Shown piece by piece: positions 1 to 7,358 of a stretch of DNA of 21,002 nucleotides. The stretch spans positions 1-21,002 of the forward strand of contig JAHHST010000014.1 in NCBI GenBank assembly GCA_020025055.1, written 5' to 3'. The stretch comes from Longicatena sp. Its GTDB lineage: Bacteria > Bacillota_I > Bacilli_A > Erysipelotrichales > Erysipelotrichaceae. The notes beneath the pieces were generated by a model that saw nothing but the letters and a program-made list of their open reading frames with translations, was not told the origin of the DNA and made no database searches. The stretch's first letter is position 1. The number at the start of each line of letters is the position of its first letter. Position numbers and translations under genes: made by a program.

Positions 1-96
1 TTATCCACTATTAATGTAAAGTATATTTTTTAAGTTTTGATTATTTTATATATTTTTCTTTTCTTTCATAATCTATCTTTTTAATTATAGCTAGTG

Positions 97-102
97 TATA
101 AT
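97..102 (+). promoter_or_regulatory. -10 element of the MATE gene promoter
   Basis: A perfect TATAAT sits 22 bases ahead of the start codon, so transcription would begin about 15 bases before the ATG. No good TTGACA-like -35 is visible at 17 bases. The rest of positions 1-96 is AT-rich and shows no gene or structure I can support. Confidence 0.55.
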
Positions 103-124
103 ATGTAAAAAGTTAGGTGATTAT

Positions 125-1468
125 ATGAATAAACAAAATAAAGGATTAATGACAGAAGGCGTTATATGGAAAGAATTATTATTCTTTTCTATTCCATTAT
201 TATTAGGAAATCTATTTCAGCAATTATATAACGCTGTAGATTCTGTAATTGTAGGAAATTATATTGGCTCACAAGCATTAGCTGCTGTTGGAAGTAGTTT
301 TCCTGTAATCTTTTTATTAGTTAGTTTCTTTATGGGACTATCTGTTGGAGCAGGGGTTGTTGTATCAAGATATTTCGGTGCTAGAAATATTAAAGAACTA
401 CAATATAGTATTCATACATTTCTTGCGTTTGCCATTGTTGCAGGAATTGTTATGATATTTGTAGGATACTTTCTATCTCCAACAATTTTAAGATTAATTG
501 GTACTCCAGATGATGTTATGAATGACTCCATTCTCTATATGAAAATATATTTTATAGGTATTTTATCTGTGATGATTTATAACACAGGAAGTGGTATATT
601 AAGAGCTGTTGGTGATTCTAAAAATCCGTTATACTTTCTAATTATTTCTAGTATTACAAATATTATTTTAGACTTACTTTTCGTTGTAAAATTCAAAATG
701 GGAATTGCAGGTGTTGCATGGGCTACCCTAATTGCACAAACATTGAGTGCCATTTTAACAATCCTATTATTAGTTAGAACAAAACACGAATATAAAGTCA
801 CACTAAAAAACATTCGTTTCCATAAAAAGCAAATGCTTGAAATCATTCGTATTGGTCTTCCAAGTGGTATTCAAAACAGTGTCGTTTCTTTTTCTAATGT
901 AATTGTTCAAAGTAATATTAATGCCTTTGGTTCTTTAGCTATGGCAGGTTGTGGTGCTTATACAAAAATTGATGGTTTTGCCATTCTTCCTGTTATGAGT
1001 TATTCTATGGCTTTGACAACCTTTGTTGGACAAAACATGGGAGCAAGAAAATTTGATCGTGTAAAACAAGGTGCAAAATCTGGTATCTTTATGTCTGTTC
1101 TTACAACTGTATGCATTAGTGCATTATTATTAATATTTGGTAAACAAGTATTATCCATTTTCTCATCTGATGATCAAGTAATTTATTATGGGTTATATAT
1201 GCTTCGTGTATTAGCTCCTGGATATATTTTCTTATCTTTAACACATGCATTTAATGGTATCATTCGTGGTGCTGGTGTAACAACGATTCCAATGATTGTT
1301 ATGATTGCTTGTTGGTGTGGAATGAGGGTTGCTTGGATTTTATGTAGTGTTCCTATTTTCCATGACATTGGCACTGTATTTATGGGGTGGCCATTAACTT
1401 GGACAGCAAGTGCGTTATGGCTATTCATTTACTATAAAAAAGAAAACTGGTTAAAACAATCCATGTAA
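125..1468 (+). CDS. MATE family multidrug/cation efflux transporter
   Basis: This 447-aa integral membrane protein has about 12 hydrophobic segments and the normal length for a MATE antiporter (MOP superfamily). The N-terminus reads LLFFSIPLLLGNLFQQLYNA followed by VDSVIVGNYIG, the characteristic first-helix signature, and the second half repeats it near residue 240 (IRIGLPSGIQN), as expected from the two-lobe fold. Family members export drugs or organic cations in exchange for Na+ or H+ at the cytoplasmic membrane; the substrate cannot be read from sequence. The start is supported by AGGTGA (115-120) four bases upstream. It is a single-gene unit converging on ispD and sharing its terminator. 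Confidence 0.93.
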   Translation: MNKQNKGLMTEGVIWKELLFFSIPLLLGNLFQQLYNAVDSVIVGNYIGSQALAAVGSSFPVIFLLVSFFMGLSVGAGVVVSRYFGARNIKELQYSIHTFLAFAIVAGIVMIFVGYFLSPTILRLIGTPDDVMNDSILYMKIYFIGILSVMIYNTGSGILRAVGDSKNPLYFLIISSITNIILDLLFVVKFKMGIAGVAWATLIAQTLSAILTILLLVRTKHEYKVTLKNIRFHKKQMLEIIRIGLPSGIQNSVVSFSNVIVQSNINAFGSLAMAGCGAYTKIDGFAILPVMSYSMALTTFVGQNMGARKFDRVKQGAKSGIFMSVLTTVCISALLLIFGKQVLSIFSSDDQVIYYGLYMLRVLAPGYIFLSLTHAFNGIIRGAGVTTIPMIVMIACWCGMRVAWILCSVPIFHDIGTVFMGWPLTWTASALWLFIYYKKENWLKQSM

Positions 1469-1470
1469 TT

Positions 1471-1517
1471 AAAAAATCACCATTTGACTTCAATTTGATA
1501 TTCAAATGGTGATTTTA
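1471..1517. terminator. Bidirectional terminator between the MATE gene and ispD
   Basis: A perfect 14-bp stem is formed by AAATCACCATTTGA (1474-1487) and TCAAATGGTGATTT (1502-1515). T-rich sequence follows on the plus strand and a run of six T follows on the minus strand, so it can serve both convergent genes. Confidence 0.85.
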
Positions 1518-1518
1518 T

Positions 1519-2166
1519 TTATTTTCCTTCAATATCTTCCTTTGTTGTTACCTTCATATTTTCATAGCTACCTTCTACCATATAAACTTCACAATTTCCG
1601 CAAAGTTCCATAATCTGTGCATCATCTGTAGCTTGAATACCTTTTGCATATGCTTGATCATAAGCTTCTATAATTTTCTTTGTCAAAAATGCTTGCGGTG
1701 TTTGTGCTAAATATAATGTCGATCTTTGTGGTGTATTTACAATTTTTCCATTTTCCACAACTTTAATCGTATCTTTTACAGGCATCATCAATAAACATGC
1801 ATCTTTTGTCTTAAGGGTTTCAACAATTCGATTTATACAATCTTTTGAAATCCAAGGTCTTGCTCCATCATGAATAAATACATACTCTTGTTTCACTTTC
1901 TTTAAACCTTCATAAACTGAGTCCTGTCTTGTACTTCCCCCTACAGTAAATTCTACTGGTTTATCTTTAAACATTGTTTGGAAAGTTTCCATATCATATT
2001 CACTCGCAACAATAATAATTTGTTTGCATCGTTGATCTTCATAAAACTTTGAAACTGTTTCTTCTAAAATTGTATTTCCATTTTTTAATTGAAACAACAA
2101 CTTATTATATCCTAATCCCATACGACTTCCTGTTCCTGCCGCAACAATGACTGCACTATATTCCAT
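1519..2166 (-). CDS. ispD: 2-C-methyl-D-erythritol 4-phosphate cytidylyltransferase
   Basis: IspD couples CTP to methylerythritol phosphate in the MEP isoprenoid pathway in the cytosol. The 215-aa protein has the nucleotide-binding loop AAGTGSRMG (residues 9-17) with Lys22, GGSTRQDSV (76-84), HDGARP (99-104), TPQ (156-158), TDDA (180-183) and a C-terminal NMKVTTKEDI (203-212), all in family order. An in-frame ATG two codons upstream (2172) lies directly against the AGGAG, while the ATG at 2166 has a 7-base spacing, so the shorter start is preferred. The related ribitol-5-phosphate enzyme TarI shares most motifs; no teichoic acid gene is nearby, which favours IspD. It has its own promoter, divergent from the aminopeptidase gene. 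Confidence 0.86.
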   Translation of the reverse strand: MEYSAVIVAAGTGSRMGLGYNKLLFQLKNGNTILEETVSKFYEDQRCKQIIIVASEYDMETFQTMFKDKPVEFTVGGSTRQDSVYEGLKKVKQEYVFIHDGARPWISKDCINRIVETLKTKDACLLMMPVKDTIKVVENGKIVNTPQRSTLYLAQTPQAFLTKKIIEAYDQAYAKGIQATDDAQIMELCGNCEVYMVEGSYENMKVTTKEDIEGK

Positions 2167-2196
2167 AACCATTCTCCTACCTTTTATATTTCTTCC

Positions 2197-2205
2197 ATTA
2201 TAACA
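2197..2205 (-). promoter_or_regulatory. Extended -10 promoter for ispD
   Basis: The minus strand reads TGTTATAAT, a TGn-extended -10 about 30 bases before the ispD start. No clear -35 is seen, as is usual for extended -10 promoters. Confidence 0.6.
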
Positions 2206-2219
2206 TAGTTTTAAATATA

Positions 2220-2228
2220 TGATATAAT
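2220..2228 (+). promoter_or_regulatory. Extended -10 promoter for the aminopeptidase P gene
   Basis: TGATATAAT lies 30 bases upstream of the aminopeptidase start. It is back-to-back with the ispD promoter: the two -10 boxes are 17 bases apart, so the polymerases would occupy overlapping DNA and could exclude each other. Confidence 0.6.
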
Positions 2229-2258
2229 CCTTATATATTATAGAAAAGAGGTTATTTC

Positions 2259-3506
2259 ATGTATAAAGAAAGAAGAAGCAAACTAGCGGAAACATTGCCA
2301 ACAAATAGCATTGCTTTATTATTTAGTGATGTTGCTCCTTATAAAATTGGAGATGAAAAATATGATTTTTCAGTTGATCGTAATTTTTATTATTTTACAG
2401 GTCTAGAAAATGAAAATATGATGCTTGCCATTGTAAAAACAGAATTAGGAATCGACGAATATTTATTTATTGAACGTTATGATGAAGAACTTGCAAAGTG
2501 GATTGGAGGACGTATTCTTCCTGAAGATGCTGCTAAAATTTCTAGTATTTATAATATTTATTGGAAAGATGAAGATATGGAAACGCTTGGATCTGTGATT
2601 TCTCGTAATTTTATGGCTTTTAAAACGATTCCCGTTTATGCCGACTTTACAAAACAAGAAGCATCTCAATTTGATCGTGCATCTCATCGTTTTTGTAAGC
2701 AATTAAAAAACGCTTATCCACAAATACAATTACGTGAGATTTCAACAAAAACAAACGCATTACGTCTAATAAAAGATCAAGACGAATTGAAGAAATTAAA
2801 CACTGCCATTCAAATTACCAAAGATGCAATTGAACATATGATGTCTCATTCTCATGAAAATATTGCTGAATACGAATTAGAAGCCTATTTTGATTTTGTA
2901 TTAAAATCAAATAATTGTCACCATTCTTTCCCCTCTATTATTGCGGGAGGAAAAAATGCAACGATTCTTCATTACCAAGAAAACAATCATAAAGTTAAAG
3001 ACCGCTCCTTAGTATTATGCGACTTAGGTGCTGCATATCAATATATAAATGCAGATATTTCTAGAACCTTCCCTGTGAATGGAAAATTCACAAAACGTCA
3101 ACGTCAAATCTATGACATTGTATTACGTGCAAACAAAATGATTATTAATATAATCAAGCCAGGCCTTACCTTACGTGACTTAAACAATGAATTGATAAAA
3201 TTTTATCACCAAGAACTAAGTACTATTGGTCTATTAAAACATGGTAAAACTGTACAAGATTATTACTGGCACGGTGTTTCTCATATGCTAGGTTTAGAAA
3301 CACACGATGTTACATTACCTAATTATAAGATTCAACCAGGAAATGTTTTTACTGTTGAACCTGGCTTATATTTAGAAGAAGAAGGTATTGGTATACGTAT
3401 TGAAGATAATGTACTCGTTACAGAAGATGGTTGTATCAATTTAAGCAAAGATATTATCAAAGAGATCGATGATATTGAAGCCTTTATGGCAAAAGCTAGA
3501 AATTAA
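2259..3506 (+). CDS. pepP: Xaa-Pro aminopeptidase (M24B, aminopeptidase P family)
   Basis: This enzyme removes an N-terminal residue that precedes proline, in the cytosol, using a two-metal (usually Mn) centre. The 415-aa protein has an aminopeptidase P N-terminal domain (about 1-135) and a pita-bread M24 domain (about 175-405). All five metal ligands can be aligned: Asp255 and Asp266 (CDLGAAY and NADISRTF, 11 apart as in E. coli PepP), His342 in HGVSHMLGLETHD, Glu367 in VEPGLY and Glu382 in IRIEDNV. AGAGGT precedes the ATG at normal spacing. It is a lone gene without a signal peptide, probably serving peptide turnover alongside the M18 peptidase further on. Confidence 0.93.
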   Translation: MYKERRSKLAETLPTNSIALLFSDVAPYKIGDEKYDFSVDRNFYYFTGLENENMMLAIVKTELGIDEYLFIERYDEELAKWIGGRILPEDAAKISSIYNIYWKDEDMETLGSVISRNFMAFKTIPVYADFTKQEASQFDRASHRFCKQLKNAYPQIQLREISTKTNALRLIKDQDELKKLNTAIQITKDAIEHMMSHSHENIAEYELEAYFDFVLKSNNCHHSFPSIIAGGKNATILHYQENNHKVKDRSLVLCDLGAAYQYINADISRTFPVNGKFTKRQRQIYDIVLRANKMIINIIKPGLTLRDLNNELIKFYHQELSTIGLLKHGKTVQDYYWHGVSHMLGLETHDVTLPNYKIQPGNVFTVEPGLYLEEEGIGIRIEDNVLVTEDGCINLSKDIIKEIDDIEAFMAKARN

Positions 3507-3523
3507 ATTTTCTAGCTTTTTTT
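3491..3523. terminator. Terminator folded from the 3' end of pepP
   Basis: AAAAGCTAGAAA (3491-3502) pairs with TTTCTAGCTTTT (3509-3520) around a 6-base loop. Seven T follow on the plus strand (3517-3523). The left arm is made from the last pepP codons and the T-run touches the stop codon of the convergent clp gene. On the minus strand only four T follow, so termination of clp here is less certain. Confidence 0.8.
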
Positions 3524-5447
3524 ACGCAATTTGATGTTTTAATTCACGCTTAATTTCATCCAATGTTTTGCATTGAACTACGACCTTTCTTAATTCTTCA
3601 TCACTAATGGAAGTATTCCATTGTTTTAATATCGTCTTCATCACGTGTAGCTTATCCTCTTCATTCAACTCCTCAAATACAAATATTTCATCAATTTGAT
3701 TAACAAATGCACTTGTTAATTGTTTTGATAATAATTTATTTACATCCATTTTTTCTTGAAAATGCATAGATTGAAAATCTTTATATAAAAATTCCACATC
3801 CATAACCAAAAGACTATGTCTTAAATCTATTGAATCTCCTTGATATTCAAAATATCCTTGTTTAATTGCTTGTTGTACAATCTGTAATTGTTCTTTATTT
3901 GCTAAATGTAAGTTTTTAATCTGTACAATACAATAAGGATTTCTTTTTAACAAAGATATATGGTGGACAAAATTTGACCGTAACGTTGCAAAATTAAAAA
4001 CAGGCATTTCTTTTTGTCGAAAATAATATTGACTTAATTCTCTTAAAACGATTTCTTTTCCAACCTCTTCATTTCCCACAAAAAGCCATACACCTAATGG
4101 ACGTTGCATTATGATTCCTTGTTCCATCCATCGCAATTGTCGTAATACTTTTTCAACAATCAAAGAATGTCCAATTAATTTTTTTCTTAACTCGTTTTCT
4201 AATATATAATTGCGTGCACAAGAAACAAACGGGATATTCGTAATTTCCTCCATTACCTCTTTTACAATGTCTTCTTCTACTTTTTTCTTATGCATTTGCA
4301 TCGTCCTTACACAAGATAAATCTAATACATCCATTGCTTTATCAGGAAACCTTCTTTGTGGAATATAATAATCACAATATTTCACAATAAATTGAAGAAT
4401 ATTATTTTGAATTTGTACATGATGATAATTTTCATATTCTTTTACTTTTACCTGTAACATTTTTAACGTTTCTTCTTTATTAGGTTCTTGAATTTTCACA
4501 ATTTGAAATCTACGTTCCAAAGCTCGATCTTTTTCCATAAACTTTTCATATTCTTCAATTGTTGTAGAACCTATACATTTTATTTTTCCTCTTGCAAGAT
4601 ATGGTTTCAATACACTCGCAACATCAATACTACCTTCTGATTTTCCTGCTCCAATCATCTGATGTATTTCATCAATATATAATATAATATTTTTATATGT
4701 CTCTAAAAGGTTAATAATGCGTTGTATTTTTTCTTCAAAATCTCCTCTATACTTTGTTCCTGCTACCAATGAATTTAAATGTAACTCATATATTTTATAT
4801 TGAGAAAGTTCAGGTATTTCATGATGTTCAATCATCGATGCAAGTTTTTCCACAAGTGCAGTTTTCCCCACTCCAGGTTCCCCGATAAGAAGTGGATTTG
4901 CTTTATCTTTTCGTAACAATATAGAAACAATCAATTTTAATTCCTTATCTCTTCCTGTTATCGTTTTATTCATTTCACAAGTATTTAAATTACGAAGTTC
5001 TTTCATTTGATCGAGTTCATAATTTCCTACATGAAGAATTTCTAACAATACTTCTTCAATATTTACATCATATCGATGCAATATTTCATTCCCTACACAA
5101 TCATTTGTTTTTAATAAAGCAATGGATAAAGTATCTGCGTCAACTACTTGTTTTTTATCCCTCATTGCTAAATTTTTTGCTTCTTCTAATATTTCTTCAA
5201 CTACTTGCGTTACTTTTGTTTCTTGAATTGCTTGTTCTTTTATCCCGAAAAGAATCATTAAATCTTCTTTAATTTGATAATAATAGATACCTTGTTCTCT
5301 TAATATATGTGATAAAACAGTATTTTTGTCTTTTATAATTGAAAGTAATAGATGTTCACTACCAATATAATTGTTTCCCATTTCTTTTGCTTCTTTATGT
5401 GCATTTTCTAATATTGATTGCACTTGATGATTCATCGGATATTCCAT
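3522..5447 (-). CDS. Clp-type AAA+ ATPase (ClpA/ClpC-like) with a degenerate second ATPase domain
   Basis: This 641-aa protein belongs to the Hsp100/Clp family of hexameric unfoldases. An N-terminal Clp_N domain (about 5-140) carries the EHLLLSI signature. The first AAA+ domain is intact: Walker A GEPGVGKT (189-196), Walker B IILYIDE (254-260), GSTT sensor (293-296) and ALERRF (309-314). There is no ClpB/ClpC middle coiled coil. The second AAA+ domain (about 420-641) keeps its general outline but has lost key residues: Walker A is GNEEVGKE (458-465, no Ser/Thr after Lys), Walker B reads CIVQIKNLH instead of the usual LLDEIEKAH, and the usual FxNRID arginine is Gln (FVNQID, 581-586). No IGF/IGL-type ClpP loop is evident. 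The start is M at 5447, with GGAG nine bases upstream; an upstream in-frame extension lacks an SD and Clp homology. No CtsR or CIRCE operator was seen upstream. Confidence 0.88.
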   Translation of the reverse strand: MEYPMNHQVQSILENAHKEAKEMGNNYIGSEHLLLSIIKDKNTVLSHILREQGIYYYQIKEDLMILFGIKEQAIQETKVTQVVEEILEEAKNLAMRDKKQVVDADTLSIALLKTNDCVGNEILHRYDVNIEEVLLEILHVGNYELDQMKELRNLNTCEMNKTITGRDKELKLIVSILLRKDKANPLLIGEPGVGKTALVEKLASMIEHHEIPELSQYKIYELHLNSLVAGTKYRGDFEEKIQRIINLLETYKNIILYIDEIHQMIGAGKSEGSIDVASVLKPYLARGKIKCIGSTTIEEYEKFMEKDRALERRFQIVKIQEPNKEETLKMLQVKVKEYENYHHVQIQNNILQFIVKYCDYYIPQRRFPDKAMDVLDLSCVRTMQMHKKKVEEDIVKEVMEEITNIPFVSCARNYILENELRKKLIGHSLIVEKVLRQLRWMEQGIIMQRPLGVWLFVGNEEVGKEIVLRELSQYYFRQKEMPVFNFATLRSNFVHHISLLKRNPYCIVQIKNLHLANKEQLQIVQQAIKQGYFEYQGDSIDLRHSLLVMDVEFLYKDFQSMHFQEKMDVNKLLSKQLTSAFVNQIDEIFVFEELNEEDKLHVMKTILKQWNTSISDEELRKVVVQCKTLDEIKRELKHQIA

Positions 5448-5552
5448 TTCATCACTCTCCTTCTCTATATAACATATGCAATGGTATCTATAAGTATGGA
5501 CAATCCCTTTTATTTCAAGACTTATATTCTTTATTTTTCTTAGTTGAATGAT

Positions 5553-5558
5553 TATAAT
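5553..5558 (+). promoter_or_regulatory. -10 element for the 188-aa unknown gene
   Basis: A perfect TATAAT lies 31 bases ahead of the chosen start. No convincing -35 is present. The presumed transcription start near 5565 is downstream of the earlier in-frame ATG at 5548, which supports the later start at 5590. Confidence 0.55.
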
Positions 5559-5589
5559 AGAAGCATATGTTATAAAAGGAGTTTTTATT

Positions 5590-6156
5590 ATGGAAAATAA
5601 ATATTTAGAAATCAACAATGCTCTTATCAAAATTTTAGAGCATCGCTCATCTCAAAAAGTAAAAAATAGGCAAGCAATTTCTTATATCCAAGAATTTATT
5701 CATCTTGCAAACATGAACAATGAGCATTCTTTTGAAAATTGTCTTCAAATCAAAGATTCTCTTATCGAACTATATAAATCTTTTTACACAAGTTATCCAA
5801 ATATTGATATCATAGCTCAACACGCATTATTATTAGAAGATTTACGTAAACAGTTTACAAATGAGGAAGAAACTATCCTATTCTTAGAAACAGCTATCTT
5901 GCAAGTGTATGCAATTACTCATAATCAATCTTGCATAGATCAATGGAAACAACATCTATTCACTATTTATTCATCACATCCCCTACAAATATACCATGCT
6001 ATTTTTAGTGGATTAAAAGTAAAACCAGAAATTTCTTTATTAAAAATGTATTATGAAGAAATGAAAGATATAGAACCTTCGAACTTAGAAGAAACTAAAC
6101 ACTTAGAAAGTATTCATGAAATATATGAAAAACTAATTTGGAAAAAGAAACAATAA
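5590..6156 (+). CDS. Unknown 188-aa, predominantly helical cytosolic protein
   Basis: I do not recognise this protein. It has no signal peptide and no membrane segment, is rich in Glu, Lys, Ile and Leu, and looks all-helical, with amphipathic stretches throughout (for example LLLEDLRKQF near the middle). It could be a TPR-like or adaptor-type fold, but no repeat motif is clear. AAAGGAG lies eight bases before the ATG at 5590; an ATG at 5548 would add 14 hydrophobic residues but lies upstream of the likely transcription start. It is divergent from the Clp-type ATPase gene with only 142 bases between the starts, so a functional link is possible but unproven. Confidence 0.75.
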   Translation: MENKYLEINNALIKILEHRSSQKVKNRQAISYIQEFIHLANMNNEHSFENCLQIKDSLIELYKSFYTSYPNIDIIAQHALLLEDLRKQFTNEEETILFLETAILQVYAITHNQSCIDQWKQHLFTIYSSHPLQIYHAIFSGLKVKPEISLLKMYYEEMKDIEPSNLEETKHLESIHEIYEKLIWKKKQ

Positions 6157-6267
6157 AAAAAAGTAATTATGAAATGAACTAATTAAGTTGGACAAATATT
6201 AAAAAGTTCTCTATACTCATTCGATGTATAGTGGAATGATTTGTTCTCTAAATGATTTTGCCATTAA
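6157..6267. other. Non-coding stretch with overlapping inverted repeats
   Basis: No gene with a ribosome binding site is seen here. It contains several small inverted repeats: ACAAAT/ATTTGT (6192-6197, 6239-6244), CTATAC/GTATAG (6211-6216, 6226-6231) and CATTC/GAATG (6219-6223, 6234-6238). TTGGACA near 6189 reappears inverted at 6299-6305, which could be the worn ends of an insertion sequence, but the match is short. Confidence 0.35.
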
Positions 6268-6321
6268 AAAAGCATCCCCAAATTTGAACATTTCTGGTGT
6301 CCAAATTATTGGGATGCTTTT
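6268..6321. terminator. Bidirectional terminator between two unknown genes
   Basis: AAAAGCATCCC (6268-6278) pairs with GGGATGCTTTT (6311-6321), and an inner AATTTG/CAAATT extends the stem. Six T follow on the minus strand and a T-rich tail on the plus strand. Confidence 0.8.
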
Positions 6322-6333
6322 CATTAAACTTTT

Positions 6334-6600
6334 TTAATCATCAGGAAATAATGCTTTTCGAACATATTGATGAGCAATGTCAAAATCAGATTTTTGAACA
6401 TATACTTTATAAGCAATACTAAAATCATAAGTTTTCCCATCGGATGAGCCTTTTACATATTCATCTGTATACTCATCATGAACTTTAGTAGTTTTCACAG
6501 TATATTCAATTCCATGTTTTTCTAATTCCTTTACAACACTATCTACATTCTCTTTTGTATATGTCATAAATAATTCACTTCGATTAAATAGATTTAACAT
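6334..6600 (-). CDS. Small conserved-looking cytosolic protein, 88 aa, function unknown
   Basis: The product is a compact alpha/beta protein beginning MLNLFNRSELFMTYTKENVD and containing IEYTVKTT and YKVYVQKSD strands. This resembles a widespread family of small uncharacterised Firmicutes proteins, which I recall only by pattern, not by a named function. Three in-frame ATGs lie close together. GAGGTG is six bases from the ATG at 6600 but would abut the ATG at 6606, so 6600 is chosen. It is a single-gene unit between two terminators. Confidence 0.75.
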   Translation of the reverse strand: MLNLFNRSELFMTYTKENVDSVVKELEKHGIEYTVKTTKVHDEYTDEYVKGSSDGKTYDFSIAYKVYVQKSDFDIAHQYVRKALFPDD

Positions 6601-6631
6601 ATTCATCACCTCTATTTCCACTTCTACTCAT

Positions 6632-6637
6632 ACTATA
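6632..6637 (-). promoter_or_regulatory. Possible -10 element for the 88-aa gene
   Basis: The minus strand reads TATAGT about 31 bases before the start, preceded by TGTGA. It lies downstream of the terminator at 6653-6714, so the gene needs its own promoter. The -35 is not clear. Confidence 0.4.
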
Positions 6638-6650
6638 TCACATTCACATA

Positions 6651-6714
6651 AAAAAAAGCGATAAAACATGAAAAAGTATCTTTTTTATCAAGATCTTTTG
6701 TTTTATCACTTTTT
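6651..6714 (-). terminator. Terminator of the M18 peptidase/membrane protein unit
   Basis: Read on the minus strand, AAAAAGTGATAAAACA (6714-6699) pairs with TGTTTTATCGCTTTTT (6668-6653) with one mismatch and is followed by a T-run (seven T to 6651). A smaller AAAAAG/CTTTTT hairpin can form in the loop. Confidence 0.75.
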
Positions 6715-6719
6715 ATTTA

Positions 6720-7358
6720 TTAAATTACATTTTCAAATTGGGGCTTCATTTTTTTCTTTGTAATAAAGAAATGAATAACTAACAACAAATACGTAATATC
6801 AAAATTAGAAGATGTAGCTAATTTAATCACAACACATGCAAGAATTGTAATTATATCAATTTTTTTATAAAAATTTCCAAAGTTATATCGTTCAATAATT
6901 CGATACTTGATTTTAATATTTTGAAAAACGATTACAAATGCAATACATGCAACCAAACTATCAATCCATAAATTAATTAAATATTTTTCAATAATTAAAT
7001 TTTTAAAGAAAAATAATACGATGGAAATGGCAAATACTAACCAAATACTTCCTATTTCAATTTTCTCATAATCTTGATTACGAAGTTTTTGTTTCATTTG
7101 TTTATAAGTCATTCCTTTAGAATGTTTGAATACATATTCTTTTACATCTTTGGGTATGATTAAACTTGGTTTTTTCTTTGTTTTCATACCTTCCATACAT
7201 TCTTCAATTGCAATATTCAAAATGATACTTTTATCAAAATCTGATTTTCTTGTATCTTTTAATAAATAATCATATAAGCGTTGAAATGCTTGTTGATATC
7301 CCTCATCTAAATTTTTGACAAGATATTGATTATCAACATGTAACGTTTTTTTTGCCAT
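6720..7358 (-). CDS. Membrane protein with DUF1048-like N-terminal region, unknown function
   Basis: This 212-aa protein has a soluble, charged N-terminal part (about 1-98) that resembles the DUF1048 family in pattern (a Tyr/Leu-rich helix followed by conserved acidic and Lys residues). Four hydrophobic segments follow at about 100-120, 130-148, 166-181 and 184-200, ending in a basic tail. Its ATG shares one base with the stop codon of the upstream M18 peptidase gene (TAATG), so it is likely translated by re-initiation; only a distant GAGGT is available as SD. This coupling implies joint expression, though no obvious joint function. I cannot assign a role. Confidence 0.75.
   Translation of the reverse strand: MAKKTLHVDNQYLVKNLDEGYQQAFQRLYDYLLKDTRKSDFDKSIILNIAIEECMEGMKTKKKPSLIIPKDVKEYVFKHSKGMTYKQMKQKLRNQDYEKIEIGSIWLVFAISIVLFFFKNLIIEKYLINLWIDSLVACIAFVIVFQNIKIKYRIIERYNFGNFYKKIDIITILACVVIKLATSSNFDITYLLLVIHFFITKKKMKPQFENVI

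Noticed and set aside
5448..5590. CtsR or CIRCE heat-shock operator ahead of the Clp-type gene
   Set aside because: Neither the GGTCAAA repeat nor the TTAGCACTC/GAGTGCTAA pair is present.
5448..5630. N-terminal extension of the Clp-type ATPase by 61 residues
   Set aside because: It has no SD, overlaps the start of the divergent gene, contains a hydrophobic stretch unlike any Clp N-terminus, and the Clp_N domain begins right after the ATG at 5447.
6217..6264. Short minus-strand ORF starting ATG at 6264
   Set aside because: Only about 15 codons, no ribosome binding site; noted only as a possible remnant.
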